Position numbers and translations under genes: made by a program. From positions 558,001 through 622,000 of the forward strand of contig JAFLCB010000001.1 in the NCBI GenBank assembly GCA_017302795.1: DNA of 64,000 bases, read 5' to 3'. Under the pieces are notes generated by a model. That model was given only the letters and a program-made list of their open reading frames with translations. It had not been told where the DNA came from and did not search any database. The DNA is from Deltaproteobacteria bacterium. Its GTDB lineage: Bacteria > Bdellovibrionota > Bdellovibrionia > Bdellovibrionales > JAMPXM01. Shown here in pieces: positions 46,067-55,293 of this stretch; position 1 is the first letter of the stretch; the number at the start of each line of letters is the position of its first letter.

Positions 46067-46963
46067 GTGCCGACAGTTGGCGAGATCGTAAAAAAAACGA
46101 CGGTCTTTTTTCACGACAAAGGAATTTCATCCGCTCGGCTAGATTCCGAACTCCTTATTGCGCGCGCCCTTGGTTGGGAGCGCCTTCAGGTGTTTTTGAA
46201 ATTCGACTACCCGCTAAGCGACGAAGAAATGGAAAAATGCCGCGATCTCGTTCGACGTCGCTCGAAGGGCGAACCCGTCGCTTACATTTTAGGTGAAAAG
46301 GGCTTCTACGAACACACTTTCGAAGTCACACCAGCGACCTTGATTCCGCGACCTGAAACCGAAATGTTAGTTGAACGCGCGATTGAGTTTCTTGTCTCAA
46401 GCGAGGCCGCGAAGGCGAGTGCTCGGCAGTCCTCTTTGGCAATAGATCTTGGCTGTGGCACGGGCTGTATCGGACTTTCGATTGCAGCCGCCGTACCCAC
46501 CGCCAAAGTCATCTTGGTCGATTTTTCCGCGGAAGCTTTAGAGGTGGCGAAACGAAACGCCGTTAGGCTCGGCGTCGAAGATCGCTGTGAATTCCGTCAT
46601 GCCGACGCGAGTTTGGTTGACGAACGTCTTGCAGATCTTTCGGGCTTGGCCGATGTGGTAGTTGCGAATCCTCCTTACATCGATCCAGCCGATGAAAGAA
46701 TAGAAAAAAACGTGAGGCAATTCGAACCGCATTCAGCACTTTTTGCCGGAACGCCTGGGCAAAAAGGTCTTGAACAAATTGAGTCGTGGTCCAAAACCGC
46801 AGTAAGTTTAACGCTGAAAACAGGTTGCGCGATTTTTGAAATAGGCGACGGGCAAGGCGCCGAGGCACTTCAGTTTTTTAAAGATGCCGGCTGGGCGGAA
46901 CTAGAGCTGGTTCGCGATCATTCGGATCGCGAAAGAATGATCGTGGGGGTACATCATGGATAA
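46067..46963 (+). CDS. prmC: Release factor glutamine methyltransferase PrmC
   Basis: 298 residues, GTG start after AAGGGG. N-terminal helical domain (1-75), then a class I methyltransferase: motif [33 protein letters not shown], and NPPY in [14 protein letters not shown], the substrate glutamine-binding motif. [12 protein letters not shown] is the usual PrmC signature. Adjacent to its substrate gene prfA. The last codons overlap the murA start by 8 bases. Confidence 0.96.
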   Translation: MPTVGEIVKKTTVFFHDKGISSARLDSELLIARALGWERLQVFLKFDYPLSDEEMEKCRDLVRRRSKGEPVAYILGEKGFYEHTFEVTPATLIPRPETEMLVERAIEFLVSSEAAKASARQSSLAIDLGCGTGCIGLSIAAAVPTAKVILVDFSAEALEVAKRNAVRLGVEDRCEFRHADASLVDERLADLSGLADVVVANPPYIDPADERIEKNVRQFEPHSALFAGTPGQKGLEQIESWSKTAVSLTLKTGCAIFEIGDGQGAEALQFFKDAGWAELELVRDHSDRERMIVGVHHG

Positions 46964-48236
46964 AATGCGAATTGTTGGTGGTCGAGTTCTTCGCGGCACA
47001 GTGAAGACAAGTGGCGCAAAAAATAGTGCACTGAAACTTCTGTTCGCCAGTCTTTTGGCCGACGGTCGTCACACATTTCACAACGTTCCAAAATTGATGG
47101 ATGTTGATTCGTCCGCGAATCTTTTGGAAAGCCTTGGTTGTAAAGTCGAGCGGCGCGATCGCACGGTCATCGTCGATGTAAAACCGCCAGAAAGTTTTGA
47201 AGCGCACTATGACCTCGTCCGGAAAATGCGAGCGAGTATTCTTTGCCTCGGCCCGTTGTTAGCGAAATACGGGCAGGCACAAGTCAGTCTTCCCGGTGGA
47301 TGCGCAATCGGGACACGTCCAATAAATCTTCACCTTGATGGGATGAAGGCGATGGGGGCCGAAATCGAACTTCGGGGCGGCTACGTGCATGCTTCTGCAA
47401 AACGTCTGAAAGGCGCAAACATTCTCTTCGAATTTGCGACCGTCGGCGGTACCGAAAACATCATGATGGCCGCGACATTGGCTGACGGTGTTACGACAAT
47501 TGAAAACGCCGCGAAAGAACCCGAGATTGTCGACCTCGCTAACTATCTGAAAAAGATGGGTGCGAAAATCGAAGGCGCAGGAACCAGCATCATTCGCATC
47601 GAAGGTGTCGAGAAGCTCAAACCCGCTGAACACTCCGTGATTCCAGATCGAATCGAAGCCGGCACTCTGATCATCGCAGGAGCCATCGCCGGCGGAGACG
47701 TCACGGTCAGCGACTGTGTCCCCGAACACCTTGATGCATTGTTGAATAAGCTTCGCGAAGCCGGGTACGGGATCGAAACCGCGGCGAACTCGGTGCGAAT
47801 TCGGTCAACCGGGGGCGCGCGCTGTGTGGACGTTACGACGGCTCCGCATCCTGGTTTTCCTACCGATCTTCAGGCGCAATTTATGGCGCTGATGTGTGTT
47901 AGCGAAGGCGTCAGTGTTATCACCGAAACAGTTTTTGAAAATCGATTCATGCACGTAACTGAGCTTCAGCGCCTCGGCGCCGACATCACTCCGAAAAGTC
48001 GCGTCGCGGTTGTTCGTGGAAAGCCTGGCGGACTAGAAGGCGCTCCCGTGATGGCGACAGATCTTCGTGCCAGCGCAAGTCTTGTCCTCGCGGGCCTGGC
48101 TGCTCGCGGTGAGACAGTGGTTGGTCGCATTTATCACTTAGATCGCGGCTATGAAAATCTCGAACTTAAACTGGCATCGCTAGGCGCATCGATCGAACGA
48201 ATCAAATCAGATGACAGAGAACCCGCCGAAGCCTAG
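46956..48236 (+). CDS. murA: UDP-N-acetylglucosamine 1-carboxyvinyltransferase
   Basis: 426 residues. First committed step of peptidoglycan synthesis: adds enolpyruvate to UDP-GlcNAc. Visible: [17 protein letters not shown] with Lys23-Asn24, the catalytic loop cysteine in [15 protein letters not shown] (Cys116, fosfomycin-sensitive form), and [16 protein letters not shown] and [17 protein letters not shown]. Two inside-out alpha/beta barrels. Coupled to prmC by an 8-base overlap. Confidence 0.97.
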   Translation: MDKMRIVGGRVLRGTVKTSGAKNSALKLLFASLLADGRHTFHNVPKLMDVDSSANLLESLGCKVERRDRTVIVDVKPPESFEAHYDLVRKMRASILCLGPLLAKYGQAQVSLPGGCAIGTRPINLHLDGMKAMGAEIELRGGYVHASAKRLKGANILFEFATVGGTENIMMAATLADGVTTIENAAKEPEIVDLANYLKKMGAKIEGAGTSIIRIEGVEKLKPAEHSVIPDRIEAGTLIIAGAIAGGDVTVSDCVPEHLDALLNKLREAGYGIETAANSVRIRSTGGARCVDVTTAPHPGFPTDLQAQFMALMCVSEGVSVITETVFENRFMHVTELQRLGADITPKSRVAVVRGKPGGLEGAPVMATDLRASASLVLAGLAARGETVVGRIYHLDRGYENLELKLASLGASIERIKSDDREPAEA

Positions 48237-48237
48237 G

Positions 48238-48410
48238 CAAAAAAAAACCCCAACTCCGGAGGGGCCAGAGGAGGGGTCAAGGCTGACTTCTGAGGGGAGA
48301 AGTCAGAGCCGAGACTCTCTACCGAAAAAGGAGGGGCCTCTTCGGCGGAGGATTTTGCCGCTTACGCGACAAAACGACTCGAACACAAATTTAGCGGTGG
48401 GGGTCGAAAC
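48238..48410. other. Structured region downstream of murA
   Basis: Several hairpins stand in a row: CCCC-N9-GGGG next to nine A (48239-48264, a minus-strand terminator with a U9 tract), a perfect 9-bp stem CTGACTTCT/AGAAGTCAG (48283-48306, loop GAGGGG), a short CCTC/GAGG stem near 48338-48353, and TTTTGCCGC/GCGACAAAA near 48354-48375. A 67-codon plus-strand open frame crosses all of them but looks non-coding. Function unknown: murA 3' end, small RNA, or terminator array. Confidence 0.4.
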
Positions 48411-48599
48411 CTAATCTACTTGCGCAGATTCTGTCGCGAAGGTCTCACCGATCGGACCCGAAGCGGCCTGCTGATCACGAGCTCTTGAAAGCCCTGAAAT
48501 CAGCAGAATCGCAACGATGTACGCTGTGATCAGGAGAGGGGTTATCCAGCGACGGGTCGGACTTTGAGCAGATATCTTTGTTGCCAACATTTCAGTCAT
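48411..48599 (-). CDS. Possible small membrane protein
   Basis: 62 codons from the ATG at 48599. Polar N-terminus, one good transmembrane helix (WITPLLITAYIVAILLISGL) and a basic-then-polar tail (SRARDQQAASG). A minus-strand terminator-like element lies about 150 bases downstream. Ribosome site weak, family unknown. Confidence 0.4.
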   Translation of the reverse strand: MTEMLATKISAQSPTRRWITPLLITAYIVAILLISGLSRARDQQAASGPIGETFATESAQVD

Positions 48600-48890
48600 A
48601 CGTCCGTAGCCAGGGTTCCCGATCACACCGTCGTCCGATTACCGGACGACCGATTCTTTATGGTTTAGCAATCATCGGGCCAATCGAGACGAATGCGATT
48701 CATGACCTCAAGAGCCGCGCGCTTTGTAAGATTCTTTGTCTGCTCAATCCTAGACGACCGTCGCGGTGCACATCTGTAATTCGTCCTCTAGAATAAACGT
48801 CTGATCAGAAAAGGTTCGGTTCCAAATGAAAACTGGAATTCGACTTTGGTACTGAATTGGAACCACGCCGAACAAGAGGATAGCGCGAAC
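48600..48890. other. Upstream region of the GYF/TPR gene
   Basis: 291 bases. No gene is seen. It includes an inverted pair ACCGTCGTCCG / CGGACGACCG around 48628-48652. No convincing promoter boxes. Confidence 0.3.
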
Positions 48891-51881
48891 GTGACGGGCG
48901 ACAAGGCTCAAAAATCAGGAACCAAAACTTGGATTGTCCGGGATCGTGACGGGAAAATTTATGGTCCCTTCAACACCGATCAAGTTCTTGTTCAAATTGA
49001 TCGCGGCTATTTCATGGGCGGCGAAGACGTCGCGCTTTATCCGGGTGGCAAGTGGATTCCGATTTCGAACGCGCCGGAGTTTTACGACCGCCTGTTGGAT
49101 GCGCTCTCTCAGGAATCTGCCGACAAGGCTGCCGAAAAAAATCTCGAACGGAAGAAGCCCGATCGTGCGAACCACAAGAATGTAGGCGCTCAGAACGACG
49201 ATCGCTCGGGCATGGGTCAAAACCAGAACACTAACCAAAAAGGCGGCGCGACCGATGCGAAAACGGAGAAGTCTGGAGATCCCGGCAACGCACTTGCTGT
49301 CACGAGACCGGCTGCGCCGATTGAAATTCAAAACAATCTTCCCGCAATTGCAAACCGTGGAAAGCAAAATCAAGATCTTCCGGCCGTCATCGAGCTCACC
49401 GATCTAAAAAAGCTAGAAAATCTTGAAGACGAAGCGGAAGAAGAAAAGCGCTCACCGCTGCCGATTGTCTTGGTGCTTTTGGGACTGGCCGCTGCGGCAG
49501 TCGTATTTTTTCAAGAGGAAATTTTTGGTCCTGCCCAAACGACCGCAGGTCGAATTCGCTTGATCGCACCTAGAAAAAATCAAGCCGAGATGCCGATCGA
49601 GAAAATCAAAGACAAATATCGTCGCGCGATTGCTGCGTTTCAGACGGATCTTTTTAGCGGCTATCAACGGGCGCAAAGTGAGCTAGTTGAGGTCGTCGAA
49701 GGCCTGCCGAAAGATCCCGAAAAAGCTGCCGAAACAGTGGAAGTCTATTCGACTCTCTGTTTGTCCTACCGCGAACTCTGGCCCTATTCCTATCAAGATG
49801 CGCAAGACATGAGGGTTTTGCGAGAGGTTTTGCAAGACGCCAAGCGCTTGGATCCTGCTGGCCTCCACGGTGCAACTTGCGAGGCGGTTCAACTTCTCCT
49901 CGCGGGTCGATATCGCGAAGCGGATCAGCTTGCAGCAAGTCGATTAGAGGAAGAGGGGCAGGCCCCCGTGCTTTTTGAAATGCGGGCCGACGCGTATTTA
50001 AGTGTCCGCGACAATTCGAATGCCGCGATCTATTTCGAACGAGCACGGCTGCTGTGGCCGGCCTGGCAGAAAATCGCAGTTGGCGAAGCGCGCGCGCGGA
50101 CAAGAGCAAAAAACTTTGGTCAGGCGATGACGCTTTACCGCGGCGTCATTCAACAGGTCCCTACTCATCCTGTGGCGAAAATCGAACTTGGGTTGATTGA
50201 GTTCAAAGAGTTCGACAAACAAGACCAAGCGATTCAGCTTCTTTCGTCGGCTCTGAATGGGGACGAAAAAATCCCGCGCACCGTCGAGTCTGCGGGTTGG
50301 TTGGGTATGGCCGAAATTGCTCTTCGACGAAATCAACGAAAGCTGGCGACCGAGCACGCGCGAAAAGCTTACGGTCTAAATACAGGAAGCATTGAAGCTC
50401 GCGATTTTTTGTCGAAGTTAGCGGGTGAAGCCGAAGTCAAGGGAACAAAAGTTGCCGCGCGAGAGCTGGTGTTCCTCGGTGATCAACATGCCAAATCCGG
50501 CGATTGTTTTCAGGCACAAGCGGAATATAAAGCGGCGTTCGATGCGGAACCAAAAAACGGCGTTGCTGCAATGAAAGCCGGAAAGTGTCTTTGGCAGTTG
50601 AACCAATCGGCAGAAGCCATCGAGTGGATGAAAAAAGCAATTTTTGCGGAGCCCAAGCTATCGGCCGCCTATGTCGAACTCGCAGACTATTTCGCTCTTC
50701 GCTATGACTATCAATCTGCGTTTAAAATTTTGCAGCGGATTCAGCAACAGCAACCCAACAACTATGAGGTTATGCGTGGGTATGCTCTAGTTGAACTTCG
50801 CCGAAACAATTTTGAAGGAGCCGTTCAATATGGCAATCGGGCACTTAAACTTTACGGCACAGATCTAGATACATTTCTGTTGATGGCCAAAGCGCATTTC
50901 GGTCTAAAGCAGTTAGCAGAGGCGCAGTCGTTCGCGCAAAAAACATTGGAAATCGATGGCGGAAACGTTGAGGCGCACAGTCTTCTAGGAAAAATCGAAG
51001 CCGGAATTCGCGGCGTCGAGCAGGGCGCAGCATATCTGACCAAGCTAATGAACCAGATTGTACTTTCGCGGGGTGCGGCTGTGCCGCCGGCCGCAATCGC
51101 TTACCGTGTGGCACTGGCAGAAATCTATATGTATGACGATAAGCTTCCCGAAGCCGAGCAAGCGGCGAGACAGGCCGTTTCATTGGACCCCAACAGCAAA
51201 GAAGCGCTCGTGACATTGGGAAGAATTCTTCAGGGCCAAGCAAAGGTCCGCGACTCATTAGAAATGTACTTGAAGGCGGCGGTTTTAGATCCCGCAGACG
51301 CAGATCCGATTTTTTATGCCGGCCATGTTTATATTGAAGTGGGAAAATTCGCCGATGCAATTGCTCAATTTCAGCGAGTACTGAAAGTGAATCCGCGGTA
51401 CCCGCGGGCACATGCGTCGTTAGGCCGCGCCTACTTGAGGCAAAATCAGTTTCAAGAAGCGCTCAATGAAGCGAAAAATGAACGCGATATGAATCCCGAA
51501 CTTGGCGAAGCGTACTTGCTAGCGGGTGATTCGTTTTACGGATTACGCCAGTACTCGAACTGCACAAGTGAATATCAAAAAGCGATTTCAAAAGGTGCAA
51601 AGAGTGCGAACGTTCTTGTGAAAATGGCTCGCTGCGCGCGTCTTAGCGGGTCATCAGAGTCGGCGCAGTCTTATTTGCGAGAGGCCCAGTCGCTGGAAAG
51701 TGGAAACCCTGAAGTTTACAAAGAACAAGGCGCGCTTTTCCATGGCAAGGGTCAAGCAGACGAGGCAATTGCGGCGTACGATACTTATTTGCGATTGGTG
51801 CCGAGTGCCGATGACAAAGCAGAAATTGAAGATCGAATTCGAAAAGTTCAGTCGGGTGATTTCAACGTTGAAGGACCATAA
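48891..51881 (+). CDS. GYF-domain / TPR membrane protein
   Basis: 996 residues from the GTG at 48891, which has GAGGAT eight bases upstream; the frame is open to a TTG at 48846. Residues about 14-70 form a GYF_2-like domain (WIVRDRDGKIYGPFNTDQVL...ALYPGGKWIPI), a peptide-binding fold. A charged linker leads to one transmembrane helix (about 205-223, LPIVLVLLGLAAAAVVFF). The rest, about 760 residues, is TPR repeats (for example AEQAARQAVSLDPNSKEALVTLGRILQGQ and FADAIAQFQRVLKVNPRYPRAHASLGRAYL). Cytosolic GYF and periplasmic TPRs would be the topology. A scaffold for envelope or motility machinery is plausible; no partner is identified. Confidence 0.85.
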   Translation: MTGDKAQKSGTKTWIVRDRDGKIYGPFNTDQVLVQIDRGYFMGGEDVALYPGGKWIPISNAPEFYDRLLDALSQESADKAAEKNLERKKPDRANHKNVGAQNDDRSGMGQNQNTNQKGGATDAKTEKSGDPGNALAVTRPAAPIEIQNNLPAIANRGKQNQDLPAVIELTDLKKLENLEDEAEEEKRSPLPIVLVLLGLAAAAVVFFQEEIFGPAQTTAGRIRLIAPRKNQAEMPIEKIKDKYRRAIAAFQTDLFSGYQRAQSELVEVVEGLPKDPEKAAETVEVYSTLCLSYRELWPYSYQDAQDMRVLREVLQDAKRLDPAGLHGATCEAVQLLLAGRYREADQLAASRLEEEGQAPVLFEMRADAYLSVRDNSNAAIYFERARLLWPAWQKIAVGEARARTRAKNFGQAMTLYRGVIQQVPTHPVAKIELGLIEFKEFDKQDQAIQLLSSALNGDEKIPRTVESAGWLGMAEIALRRNQRKLATEHARKAYGLNTGSIEARDFLSKLAGEAEVKGTKVAARELVFLGDQHAKSGDCFQAQAEYKAAFDAEPKNGVAAMKAGKCLWQLNQSAEAIEWMKKAIFAEPKLSAAYVELADYFALRYDYQSAFKILQRIQQQQPNNYEVMRGYALVELRRNNFEGAVQYGNRALKLYGTDLDTFLLMAKAHFGLKQLAEAQSFAQKTLEIDGGNVEAHSLLGKIEAGIRGVEQGAAYLTKLMNQIVLSRGAAVPPAAIAYRVALAEIYMYDDKLPEAEQAARQAVSLDPNSKEALVTLGRILQGQAKVRDSLEMYLKAAVLDPADADPIFYAGHVYIEVGKFADAIAQFQRVLKVNPRYPRAHASLGRAYLRQNQFQEALNEAKNERDMNPELGEAYLLAGDSFYGLRQYSNCTSEYQKAISKGAKSANVLVKMARCARLSGSSESAQSYLREAQSLESGNPEVYKEQGALFHGKGQADEAIAAYDTYLRLVPSADDKAEIEDRIRKVQSGDFNVEGP

Positions 51882-51892
51882 GGAGTCGAAGT

Positions 51893-52219
51893 ATGACAGA
51901 GTTTGCGGGGAGTCTTCGCGGCATGCAGGATCGCTTTCAAACAGGCATTAAACAAACATCGTCGAGCTTCGCCCTACAGGCGCTTCGCTTGTTTTCGGGT
52001 GCGGTATTGGGATTCACTATTGGACTGGTTGTCCAAGAAGTTTTGGGGCAACCCAACGAAATAACCCTGGCCTTTGTCTTTTCGTTTCTTACGGTACTGG
52101 GGGCTTTCTGGCGAGTTTCCAGGGGCTGGGGTTTCCCGACTTTGCTCGTCTTTGACCTCATCGCGGCGCTGGTAGGACTTTTGTTGCGTCTTTATGTCAT
52201 GGTCGCGCCGGGCGCCTAA
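51893..52219 (+). CDS. Small membrane protein of unknown function
   Basis: 108 residues, AAGGAGTC before the ATG. An amphipathic N-terminus (about 1-25) precedes three hydrophobic segments (RLFSGAVLGFTIGLVVQEVL, LAFVFSFLTVLGAFW, LLVFDLIAALVGLLLRLYVMV). It follows the GYF/TPR gene after 11 bases, so the two are probably co-transcribed and may work together. Confidence 0.7.
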   Translation: MTEFAGSLRGMQDRFQTGIKQTSSSFALQALRLFSGAVLGFTIGLVVQEVLGQPNEITLAFVFSFLTVLGAFWRVSRGWGFPTLLVFDLIAALVGLLLRLYVMVAPGA

Positions 52220-52330
52220 AAATTAGCTACTTTCTTAGTCAAACTGGGTACCAAACTTGAGTGCCCGCTTGGATAGCCACTTTCACTTGCTTCAGTGGCA
52301 AAACCTCACTACTCTAGCGCTTCTGTTTCT

Positions 52331-52420
52331 GGAGAGGTGGCCGAGTGGTTTAAGGCACCGGTCTTGAAAACCGGCGAGGGAGAAATCCCTCCGTGAGTTC
52401 GAATCTCACCCTCTCCGCCA
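52331..52420 (+). tRNA. tRNA-Ser (anticodon UGA)
   Basis: Complete 90-base class II tRNA including an encoded CCA. Acceptor stem GGAGAGG/CCTCTCC, anticodon stem CCGGT/ACCGG with loop CTTGAAA (anticodon TGA), long variable arm (GAGGGA...TCCCTC) typical of serine tRNA, T-arm TGAG-TTCGAAT-CTCA. Its last 23 bases are repeated with one mismatch at 57168-57190. Confidence 0.97.
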
Positions 52421-52443
52421 TTCTGATTCAACGATATAGCGGC

Positions 52444-54813
52444 TTATTGCCGAGCCGACATGATTGTGGCCGCGACGTCGTTCCAGTTTGCGCGTGCTCC
52501 GAGCCGAGCTACGACGGACAAGTGTCCGAAATAAACACGCATACCAAATAGAAAAGCTGGCGGAAAAACGACTCGGCGAGCCTTTTCGTTTTGAAGAATC
52601 GTTTCCGATAGCGCCAGCATCTGCATTCGTATGACATCTTCAGAAAGCGCCTGATGGGCGGGATGTGTCCAGCTGCCTGCTCCTGCTCGGACAATCTCTT
52701 TATACTGTTCGAAGTACACGGGGTCTTGGTCACTTTCCGAAATCCGAAATGCCGAACGATAAATGTCGAAGGACTTCTGAGTGCAAGCTTGAATCAACAT
52801 GTTCCAGGTGCGCTTTGCTTCAGCGTCCCACTGAATTGTCGAGCCGAAATCCAAGCAGTAAATTCCGTTATCGCTAAAAATGAAATTCCCGGGGTGAGGA
52901 TCAGAATTGAAGTCGGCGTCCCGACACGAACCCACCACGAATCGCACGAGCGACTCGCCCCAGAAATCCATCTTTTTTTGGTCTCGAGAAGAAATCGCTT
53001 CTTCCAAAGACAGCCCGTCAACCTTTTCCAGGACTAGAAGTTCTTCCGAAGTGAACGCGGAATAAACTTTCGGGATGTGAATCGAAGTATCGCCGCAAAA
53101 ACGTAATCTAGCGCGCTCCATCGACGCCGCCTCAAGATTAAAGTCGCACTCTGCTAACATTTGCCGTTCAAGTTCGTCCAAGAAAGGCTTGATTTGGATC
53201 GCGTGCGCGCCCCGTTTTGGAGCTAGCAAAGTGATTAAGTGCGATAGGCCACGCAACAACGTCAAATCTGAAAGAACTATTTTTTGAATCTCTGGAAGAC
53301 GAACTTTTAAGACGACGTCTTCACCGGTATAAAGCTTCGCTGCATGAATCTGCGCGATGCTCCCGACGGCAATCGGCGTCGTACCAATCTCAAGAAACCA
53401 TCGAGGCCAATCGTTTCCTAATCTTCGAACAAGAGTTTCTTCGATGATATTCCACGCGACTGGTTCCGCAGTCGACTGTAGGTTTCGCAGCGACGTTGAA
53501 ACAACGTCGGGTAGGCCAGCGCAGAAATAGCTGGCTGTTTGCCCGACCTTCATAAGCGGACCTTTAAGTTTTGAACAGTGCAGCGTCACCTCTTTCGAGA
53601 TTTCCGCGAGAGTAACGTCACTGATCGAAGCCAACGGAAGTCGGCCAATCAAAAGTCGGGACATATCGCGGGGACCAAGAATATTTGCGACGCGCCAAGA
53701 GAGCGACAAGCCTTTTTTGAAACGGCTTTTGGGCGTCGTGACCATAGCAATTCTATTATGTCCTGCCGGCAAGCCCGGTGACTTATTCCGGGGATTTTTT
53801 AGCAGATTCCAGGCATCATCGTTCTCGTTGTCGAAATCGCGAAATATCTCTCGGTACAGCTCTTCGCTGTGATTTGCTAACTTAGCCTTCCGACTTTGCC
53901 GCTGGGATCTGGCTAACACTGCAAGGGCGAGCGTTCGTTCTTCGGGGTAAACTAGTTCTTCAGCCGTCACAAGAAAATCGAGAGACGCCCGCAGATCCAT
54001 CGATGACGAAGCTCGAACGATGTTGAGCAATCGTCGCCGAGTGCTGAATGGTGGTTTGAAAAGTCGCCCAAAAATCGGTTCGCTCGACAGGCTCTCCTCC
54101 CCGCGGGCCATTAAAACAAGAACAGCGATTTCGACACTCGAGATGTCGGTCGCGGTCCTGTCCCGTTTTCTAGCGGCCACTCGTGCTGCCGCAGCTAAAC
54201 TGGTCGAATCTAAGAGTAGCGAATAGGCGAGGAGAGAAAGATCGTCATTCGAAGGATCGGATTCCGTCATCGAAACTTCTCTCCAGGCGGGGTATATTTC
54301 GCCAGACATAAGAAGCTTTCGCGGAACCGAGTTGCCTATGTTCGCTCCGATTCGGCCTGCGCCATCATTCGCAGGCTTGCTCTCTCCATTGGCGTCGCCT
54401 CCCAGCGAATGGCGGAGCCACGCTGCGCACAAGGTGTGACCGCGCGAAATCGAAACGGCATGTAGGGCGCCAAGGATTTCGCGTGTTCCCGAATCCTTCA
54501 AGCTCTCGGCAAGCGCTGGCGAAAATTGCTCCCAGGCTCTGATGCAAATCTGCGCGAATGTGTCGTTGACACGCTGAGTTCTGTGGATCTCTTCGATTAA
54601 CAAAGTTTTTGCGACGAGAGCGCTGATGCGGTCGTCTGCGCGAGTGCGAGTGGCGGAGCTTCTAAATTCGCGATCGAGCGCGCGGCTTCGAAGTATTGAG
54701 GAGCCACGTCGGCTCTTCCGAATTCGTAAGACTTCTTGTTCGATGAAAACGTGCTCTTCCACAGTAGTCGGGAACCCTACCGCCAAAACGACGCACTGTG
54801 AAGTCTTTAACAA
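52444..54813 (-). CDS. ABC1/AarF/UbiB-type kinase with long N-terminal region
   Basis: 789 residues. The C-terminal half (from about 415) is an ABC1 atypical kinase: KVGQ (about 420), the loop VGSIAQIHAAKLYTGEDVVLKV with the ATP-binding lysine, the E-rich helix ECDFNLEAASM, SDPHPGNF and CLDFGS (metal-binding DFG). UbiB-type proteins act on ubiquinone or lipid metabolism. The first 410 residues are not recognised: helical, without signal peptide, possibly repeat-like (SVEIAVLVLMARGEESLSSEP). This is much longer than UbiB (about 545). It starts 90 bases from the divergent VOC gene and lies just beside the tRNA-Ser. Confidence 0.8.
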   Translation of the reverse strand: MLKTSQCVVLAVGFPTTVEEHVFIEQEVLRIRKSRRGSSILRSRALDREFRSSATRTRADDRISALVAKTLLIEEIHRTQRVNDTFAQICIRAWEQFSPALAESLKDSGTREILGALHAVSISRGHTLCAAWLRHSLGGDANGESKPANDGAGRIGANIGNSVPRKLLMSGEIYPAWREVSMTESDPSNDDLSLLAYSLLLDSTSLAAAARVAARKRDRTATDISSVEIAVLVLMARGEESLSSEPIFGRLFKPPFSTRRRLLNIVRASSSMDLRASLDFLVTAEELVYPEERTLALAVLARSQRQSRKAKLANHSEELYREIFRDFDNENDDAWNLLKNPRNKSPGLPAGHNRIAMVTTPKSRFKKGLSLSWRVANILGPRDMSRLLIGRLPLASISDVTLAEISKEVTLHCSKLKGPLMKVGQTASYFCAGLPDVVSTSLRNLQSTAEPVAWNIIEETLVRRLGNDWPRWFLEIGTTPIAVGSIAQIHAAKLYTGEDVVLKVRLPEIQKIVLSDLTLLRGLSHLITLLAPKRGAHAIQIKPFLDELERQMLAECDFNLEAASMERARLRFCGDTSIHIPKVYSAFTSEELLVLEKVDGLSLEEAISSRDQKKMDFWGESLVRFVVGSCRDADFNSDPHPGNFIFSDNGIYCLDFGSTIQWDAEAKRTWNMLIQACTQKSFDIYRSAFRISESDQDPVYFEQYKEIVRAGAGSWTHPAHQALSEDVIRMQMLALSETILQNEKARRVVFPPAFLFGMRVYFGHLSVVARLGARANWNDVAATIMSARQ

Positions 54814-54903
54814 TTCGTAATTACTTGGTTTTTACGGATACGCAAAATATTCATGCGGGCCGATTCGATATCAGAATAGGTTGGAGTTCATTAGGAGGAC
54901 GGA

Positions 54904-55293
54904 ATGATGAAAACAGCCAATGTGACCGGTCTTGCAACTGCTGCAGTCTATGTAACTGATTTAAAAGAGGCGCTACATTTCTACGAGTCCGTTTTAGGTT
55001 TCAAAAAATTTAAGGATATGGGGTCGGACGGCTGTTGGGGAAAGATCGGCGACCTCGGTCTTTATATCGGCGGCGGAGCCACGCCTGTCAAAGTCACGGT
55101 TGGCGATCAACAAGTAACGCTTGTCCTTGCCGTCGATGACATCGTGATGTTTCACAGTCAGGCGAAGAGCGAAGGTATAGCATTTGATGAAGAGTTGATG
55201 CCACTAGGCGACGACAAATCATTCTGGTTTCGGTTTAAGGATCCATCGGGAAATCTTTTAGAGGCGGCCGGAGAAATGAGGAGAAATGTCTAA
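54904..55293 (+). CDS. VOC (glyoxalase/dioxygenase superfamily) protein
   Basis: 129 residues, AGGAGG upstream of the ATG. One pair of beta-alpha-beta-beta-beta modules: TAAVYVTDLKEALHFYESVLGFKKF at the start and FRFKDPSGNLLEAAGEM at the end, with a glutamate where metal-binding VOC enzymes have a ligand. Substrate unknown; detoxification of aldehydes, thiol conjugation or drug binding are all seen in the family. Overlaps the next gene by 8 bases, in a three-gene operon. Confidence 0.88.
   Translation: MMKTANVTGLATAAVYVTDLKEALHFYESVLGFKKFKDMGSDGCWGKIGDLGLYIGGGATPVKVTVGDQQVTLVLAVDDIVMFHSQAKSEGIAFDEELMPLGDDKSFWFRFKDPSGNLLEAAGEMRRNV

Noticed and set aside
48211-48414. 67-codon plus-strand frame overlapping the murA end
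   Set aside because: It runs through four hairpins, has low-complexity content and no ribosome site.
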